Origin: Stomorhina lunata
Taxonomy: Eukaryota; Arthropoda; Insecta; Diptera; Rhiniidae
DNA: 64,000 bases
Reading direction: 5' to 3'
Assembly (NCBI GenBank): GCA_933228675.1
Contig: OW121743.1
Coordinates: forward strand, 92,319,998-92,383,997
Shown here: in pieces, positions 59,201-64,000 of the stretch
Position numbering within the stretch: the first letter of the stretch is position 1
Layout of the letters: each line of letters opens with the position of its first letter
Position numbers and translations under genes: made by a program
Notes under the pieces: model-generated
What the model saw: only the letters and a program-made list of their open reading frames with translations
Database searches by the model: none
Told to the model about the DNA's origin: nothing

Positions 59201-61673
59201 TGTACCGAAAATTGTTCTATATAAAAATTTTATACCGAAAATTGTTCTATATAAAAATTTTGTACCGAAAATTGTTCTATATAAAAATTTTGTACCGAAA
59301 ATTGTTCTATATAAAAATTTTGTACCGAAAATTGTTCTATATAAAAATTTTGTACCGAAAATTGTTCTATATAAAAATTTTGTACCGAAAATTTTTCTAT
59401 ATAAAAATTTTGTACCGAAAATTTTTCTATATAAAAATTTTGTACCGAAAATTTTTCTATATAAAAATTTTGTACCGAAAATTTTTCTATATAAAAATTT
59501 TGTACCGAAAATTTTTCTATATAAAAATTTTGTACCGAAAATTTTTCTATATAAAAATTTTGTACCGAAAATTTTTCTATATAAAAATTTTGTACCGAAA
59601 ATTTTTCTATATAAAAATTTTGTACCGAAAATTTTTCTATATAAAAATTTTGTACCGAAAATTTTTCTATATAAAAATTTTGTACCGAAAATTTTTCTAT
59701 ATAAAAATTTTGTACCGAAAATTTTTCTATATAAAAATTTTGTACCGAAAATTTTTCTATATAAAAATTTTGTACCGAAAATTTTTCTATATACAAATTT
59801 TGTACCGAAAATTTTTCTATACACAAATTTTGTACCGAAAATTTTTCTATATAAAAATTTTGTACCAAAAATTTTTCTATATAAAAATTTTGTACCGAAA
59901 ATTTTTCTATATAAAAATTTTGTACCGAAAATTTTTCTATATAAAAATTTTGTACCGAAAATTTTTCTATATAAAATTTTTGTACCAAAAGTTTTTCTAT
60001 ATAAAAATTTTGTACCGAAAATTTTTATATATAAAAATTTTGTACCAAAAATTTTTCTATATAAAAATTTTATACCGAAAATTTTTCTATATAAAAATTT
60101 TATACCGAAAATTTTTCTATATAAAAATTTTATACCGAAAATTTTTCTATATAAAAATTTTGTACCGAAAATTTTTCTATATAAAAATTTTGTACCGAAA
60201 ATTTTTCTATATACAAATTTTGTACCGAAAATTTTTCTATATACAAATTTTGTACCGAAAATTTTTCTATATAAAAATTTTGTACCAAAAATTTTTCTAT
60301 ATAAAAATTTTGTACCGAAAATTTTTCTATATAAAAATTTTGTACCGAAAATTTTTCTATATAAAAATTTTGTACCGAAAATTTTTCTATATAAAATTTT
60401 TGTACCAAAAGTTTTTCTATATAAAAATTTTGTACCGAAAATTTTTATATATAAAAATTTTGTACCAAAAATTTTTCTATATAAAAATTTTATACCGAAA
60501 ATTTTTCTATATAAAAATTTTATACCGAAAATTTTTCTATATAAAAATTTTATACCGAAAATTTTTCTATATAAAAATTTTATACCAAAAATTTTTCTAT
60601 ATAAAAATTTTATACCAAAAATTTTTCTATATAAAAATTTTATACCAAAAATTTTTCTATATAAAAATTTTATACCTAAAATTTTTCTATATAAAAATTT
60701 TATACCGAAAATTTTTCTATATAAAAATTTTATACCGAAAATTTTTCTATATAAAAATTTTATACCGAAAATTTTTCTATATAAAAATTTTATACCGAAA
60801 ATTTTTCTATATAAAAATTTTATACTGAAAATTTTTCTATATAAAAATTTTAAAACCAAAATTTTTCTATATAAAAATTTTAAAACGAAATTGTTTCTTT
60901 ATAAAAATTTTGTACGAAAAATTTTTCTATATAAAAATTTTGTTTCAAAAATTTTTCTATATAAAAATTTTAACCAAAAATTTTTTATATAAAAATTATA
61001 AGTCAAAAATTTTTCTATATTTAAACGTTTATATCGAAAATTTTTCTATATAAAAATTTTATAACAAAAATCTTTCTATATAAAAATTTTGTAACAAAAA
61101 ATTTTCTATATACAAATTTTATACCGAAAATTCTCTATATAAAAATTTTATACAGAAATTTTATATTGATAAATTTTGATTATGGAAATTTATTACCATT
61201 TATCTCTCTCTAAACCACTGTACACCAATTTGACTTACCCACTGCACCCATTCGCAAGTAAAAACTGCCATAATGATGCTGTCGACCTAAAGGTGACAAC
61301 AATGAGGGTCTTCGAGCCGAGGGAACAGCAGATGGCATACGTCTATTATGCATTGAATTGCTATCCGTATCCGATTCATCCATGCTCTCTGAAGCACTTG
61401 TCGAACGTGTTTTGGCTGATAATTTTGTAGGAGATGCTAAAAAAGAAGATTTAAAAAAAACAGCAAACAAATGAAAGAGATTTTAATTTTTTTCATTCCC
61501 TTAATAGAAATTGTGAACTAAGTTTGAAATAAAAAAAAAATTATGCAGAAAAAAATCGAAGCAAATAAATATTTACCAATATTGACAGGTATTTTAGGAC
61601 GACCCCATAACAAAGTGGCATACATAAATAGCAGGAATATCATGCTGCCAATGTATAGATACAAATAATAGAC
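52153..61673 (-). CDS. Otop: Otopetrin-family proton channel (3' part; four exons, 5' end outside window)
   Basis: Joined exons 61673-61577, 61436-61239, 57284-57124 and 53298-52153 (minus) give 533 codons plus TGA. All junctions have GT/AG sites and matching phases (1, 1, 0). The product is a multi-pass membrane protein of the otopetrin family (acid-gated proton channels; taste/acid sensing in flies). I count eleven hydrophobic segments in these exons; otopetrins have twelve, so the first plus the N-terminus lie upstream, beyond 64000. Family signatures: SMIYSGLEFGQYFEL, FIQMYFIFLNN, ARFGLMHMIGTNLAVWL, QETKHEI, IEYSLICAAILYVMWK, and the C-terminal FHSTVCLCEIWKRAYK. Several fly paralogues exist (OtopLa, Lb, Lc); I cannot tell which this is. 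Introns 2, 3 and the 5' one are filled with minisatellites. Confidence 0.95.
53700..56345 (-). repeat. Minisatellite array 4 (30-bp unit) in an otopetrin intron
   Basis: Unit AAAAATTTTTCTATAGAAAATTTTTTTATC, the reverse complement of the array 3 unit. Diverged, with many 1-2 bp length changes. Interrupted by the complete palindrome D. The right part (55.9-56.3 kb) drifts to TCTATACAAAATTTTTTTATCAAAATC-type units. Non-coding. Confidence 0.95.
53945..54285. mobile_element. Palindromic element D, complete copy
   Basis: Left arm from AATTAGGTTTCATCGGGCTTG and right arm ending CAAGCCTGATGAAACCTAATT are inverted for about 115 bp. Between them a G+C-richer centre (TGCAATTTCTGTCCCGCC, CAGGACGTCATCAGCACTTAGCGCCCTCGACC). 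The whole is a hairpin-forming, MITE-like element. The centre matches 33785-33825. Confidence 0.8.
56365..56640 (-). repeat. Composite repeat H, inverted copy beside array 4
   Basis: Reverse complement of 34040-34345: CTCGAACCATGTATTTTGTTGC, GCAGCACCAACC, CTGTTAACATCCAAATTCC, TTTTCACGAGTTTCATTAATGATCG and GGTGGTAT follow in order. With array 4 it makes one inverted copy of the unit at 34.0-36.7 kb. Two antiparallel 68-codon frames here are by-products. Confidence 0.75.
57124..57284 (-). CDS. Otop: Otopetrin exon: two membrane segments
   Basis: 161 bp. Acceptor is ..ATCTTTTTTATAG|CG, not the more distal ATG at 57315; that ATG reads through intron sequence. Encodes AFGIGSMIYSGLEFGQYFEL, then a Cys-containing loop (NPDTKCHN) and LLALTPATRMAFIFIQMYF. 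Donor AATGAG|GTAAGT, phase 0. Introns on either side are about 4 kb each and contain arrays 4 and 5. Confidence 0.93.
57325..58335. other. Otopetrin intron, unique part
   Basis: Contains a short tandem CCCCACTACTACTAATG/ACCCCACTGCTACTAATAC repeat at 57848-57915. No exon with usable splice sites was seen. Confidence 0.5.
58340..61160. repeat. Minisatellite array 5 (30-bp unit, highly homogeneous) in an otopetrin intron
   Basis: Unit ATAAAAATTTTGTACCGAAAATTTTTCTAT, exactly 30 bp from about 58660 to 60900, some 75 units. Variants: GTACCG (core), ATACCG/ATACCA (right part), GTTCTAT blocks (left part), and AACGA edges. The absence of stops in the unit gives giant artefactual frames of 737 codons (minus) and 712 codons (plus). 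Variant patterns recur at a 420-bp offset. Confidence 0.98.
61239..61436 (-). CDS. Otop: Otopetrin exon: cytoplasmic Ser/Arg-rich loop
   Basis: 198 bp, acceptor TTCTTTTTTAG, donor CAGTGG|GTAAGT. Encodes a hydrophilic linker rich in Ser, Asp and Arg (STSASESMDESDTDSNS; RRPSLLSPLGR) ending HYGSFYLRMGAV just before the next span. The RRPSLLSP stretch looks like a kinase target. Separated from the previous exon by a 140-bp intron (61437-61576). Confidence 0.88.
61577..61673 (-). CDS. Otop: Otopetrin exon: transmembrane segment 2
   Basis: 97 bp between an acceptor (..TTCCATTACAG) and a donor (ATTG|GTAAAT). Reads VYYLYLYIGSMIFLLFMYAT, one membrane span, then LLWGRPKIPVNI. Ends in phase 1. The upstream intron continues to the window edge, more than 2.3 kb. 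Confidence 0.9.
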
Positions 61674-62400
61674 CTGTAATGGAACAAGAGCAACAGCATC
61701 AACATCAACATCACCATCAGACCAGGGAGTTATAGAAATTTACATGTTAATTATAAACTGAATTGTTTGTTTCTTTGTTGTTGTTGTATTTACTGACAGG
61801 ATGTTTATGTGTTAGGTTTATTTATGAGTACAAATTTACTGAAGTTGGTTAGATGCTACTGGCATCTGTCAAGTGACATACAAGGTTCGACACACAAGGA
61901 TATAATGGATGAGGGAGGGGACTCTTGGCAAGGTTGTCTGTAAATGTATTGGGAAGGGGTATTTATGATGTTGATGAATGAGTGTACGGTTGAGTCCTTA
62001 GAAGGATATGTTTTTATTTATGTAGTACTTAAATGTTAATATATTATTAAAGTCTTTATTTAATTATATTTTTAATTACATTTTTTAATCAAAAATGAAC
62101 GAGTTATACAAAGAAACCTTTCGTTTTTTTAAGTATGGAAATTTTATTTTAAGCTTATTTAATTTTAAATACCTTAATTCGGTTCTATAATTTTTCTTAA
62201 TAAAATTGCTTCGATTGAGACTAATTTGAAATTAAATATAAGACCGAAAAGGTAATATCGTAATTTTGATTCATGTTTTTAAAGTTCAGATATTTTAGGA
62301 CAAATCTAAATCTTATTTGTTCTGTTTGAGAAAAAAAAATCTGTCTTAATCATATAAATAGAAGTTCTCACAAAAAATACCGTAAATCGATTTAAATAAA
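61674..62400. other. Otopetrin upstream intron, unique part
   Basis: Starts with a CAACATCAACATCACCATCA repeat near 61696-61718. No further exon recognised up to the array. Confidence 0.5.
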
Positions 62401-64000
62401 TTAAAAAAATATTTTTTTCATCAAATTTTTCTATATAAAAATTAAGTAATAAACATTTTTCTATATTAAAATTTTGTAAGGAAAATTTTTCTATATCAAA
62501 AAATTCTTTATAAAAATTTGATAAAGAAAATTTTTCTATATAAAAATTTTACAAAGAAAAATTTTCTATACAAAAACTATATACCAAAGATTTTCTATAT
62601 AAAAATTTTACACCATAAATTTTTTTATATAACAATTTTATAACGAAAAGTTTTCTCTATAAAAATTTTATTACAATAGCTTTTCTATATAAAAATTTTA
62701 TAACGAAAATTTTTCTAAATCAAAAAATTTTGTAACGAAAATTTATCTATATAAAAATTTTATAACGAAAATGTTTCTATATAAAAATTTTATAACGATA
62801 ATTTTTCTATATCAAAATTTTATAATGAACATTTTTTTATATAAAAAATTTATCAAGAAAATTTTTCGATATATAAAAATTTCTATATAAACCATAGATT
62901 TTGTAAATAAAAATTTTATATCGAAAATTTTTCTATATAAAAATTTTATTAAGAGAATTTTTCTGTATAAAAATTTTATAACAAAAATTTTCCTATATAA
63001 ACATTTTGTAAAGAAAATTTTTTCTATATTAAAATTTTACACCAAAAATGTTTCTATATAAAAATATTACACCAAAATTTTTTTTATATAAATCTTTACA
63101 TCAAAAATTTTTTATATAAAAAATTAACACCAATAATATTACTTTATAAAAATGTTACACCAAAGATTTTCTATATAGAAATTTTGCACCGAGAATTTTT
63201 CTACATAAAAATTTTTCTACACCAAAAATTTTTCTACATAAAAATTTTCCATTTAAAATTTTTTCACCAAAAAACAAAGAAAAGTTTTAATTTTAGACTA
63301 AAATTTTTTCTATATCAAAATTTATAACGAAAATTTTTCTATAAAAAAAAATTATACCGAAAATTTTTCTATATAAAAATTTTAGACCGAAAATTTTTCT
63401 ATATAAAAATTTTACACGCAAAATTTATAAAAATTTTACACCAACAAATTTTCTTTATAAAAATTTTACACCGAAAATTTTTCTATATAAAAATTTTACA
63501 CCGAAAATTTTTCTATATAAAAATTTTACACCGAAAATTTTTCTATATAAAAACTTTACACCGACAATTTTTCTATATAAAAACTTTACACCGACAATTT
63601 TTCTATATAAAAATTTTACACCGAAAATTTTTCTATATAAAAATTTTACACCGAAAATTTTTCTATATAAAAATTTTACACCGAAAATTTTTCTATATAA
63701 AAATTTTACACCGAAAATTTTTCTATATAAAAATTTTACACCGAAAATTTTTCTATATAAAAATTTTACACCGACAATTTTTCTATATAAAAATTTTACA
63801 CCGAAAATTTTCTATATAAAAATTTTACACCGAAAATTTTTCTATATAAAAATTTTACACCGACAATTTTTCTATATAAAAATTTTACACCGACAATTTT
63901 TCTATATAAAAATTTTACACCGACAATTTTTCTATATAAAAATTTAACACCGAAATTTTTTCTAATAAAAATTTCTTCAAAAAAATTTTTCTATATAAAA
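62401..64000. repeat. Minisatellite array 6 (30-bp unit), continues past the window
   Basis: Unit ATAAAAATTTTACACCGAAAATTTTTCTAT. The left half is degenerate with AACGA-type units like the edges of array 5; from about 63450 to the end it is homogeneous ACACCG type, with ACACCGACA variants. Still running at 64000. Confidence 0.97.

Noticed and set aside
58646..60859. Open frames of 737 (minus) and 712 (plus) codons
   Set aside because: They translate a 30-bp minisatellite whose unit has no stop in several frames. Overlapping giant frames exist on both strands.

Overview
This looks like about 64 kb of A+T-rich euchromatin from a dipteran, most likely a higher (calyptrate-type) fly. The reasons are the very low G+C, small introns beside giant repeat-filled ones, DD41D mariners, GTCY-microsatellite elements of the mini-me kind, and one clear fly-like host gene. 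That gene is an otopetrin proton channel on the minus strand, with four exons between 61673 and 52153. Its first exon(s) lie beyond the right edge of the window. Everything else recognisable is mobile or repetitive DNA.

Layout, left to right. 1-5122: a Transib/RAG1-like DNA transposon cut by the left window edge. It has terminal inverted repeats of about 1 kb or more and a transposase complete except for one in-frame TAA; its right end carries the RSS-type heptamer CACAGTG. 5123-10010: several copies of a mini-me-like element (family A), one interrupted by a dead DD41D mariner. 10330-21700: dispersed repeat families (C, E, G), a LINE endonuclease relic, a candidate minus-strand promoter near 13.17 kb, and two long-arm foldback elements with TTA target duplications. 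21.7-28.6 kb: degenerate ~31-bp A+T minisatellite with family C and E insertions; two family C copies (28.2 and 43.4 kb) carry a hammerhead-ribozyme-like motif. 29071-29950: a deletion-derivative mariner with both inverted ends. 32.1-33.6 kb: LINE endonuclease and mariner relics. 33.7-36.7 kb: a composite repeat holding a 30-bp minisatellite. 38.4-39.7 kb: a second mini-me-like element (family B) with an expanded TCTG microsatellite. 40.36-41.7 kb: a LINE reverse-transcriptase relic. 42.0-45.7 kb: more dispersed repeats and a tRNA-derived SINE-like sequence. 47.85-49.05 kb: a hAT-like non-autonomous element with a near-perfect 8-bp target duplication, whose left end was tandemly duplicated.

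From 51.7 kb to the right edge the sequence is the otopetrin gene. Its introns are occupied by three minisatellite arrays of the same superfamily (53.7-56.3, 58.3-61.1 and 62.4-64.0 kb). The 53.7-56.6 kb intron block is an inverted copy of the composite at 34.0-36.7 kb. The otopetrin reading frame stays open for 151 codons beyond its TGA, which suggests stop-codon readthrough or an alternative 3' end.

The observations most worth follow-up are the RAG1-like transposon with its RSS-like heptamer, the otopetrin readthrough candidate, the hammerhead-like motif in family C, and the modular 15+15-bp architecture of the minisatellite superfamily.
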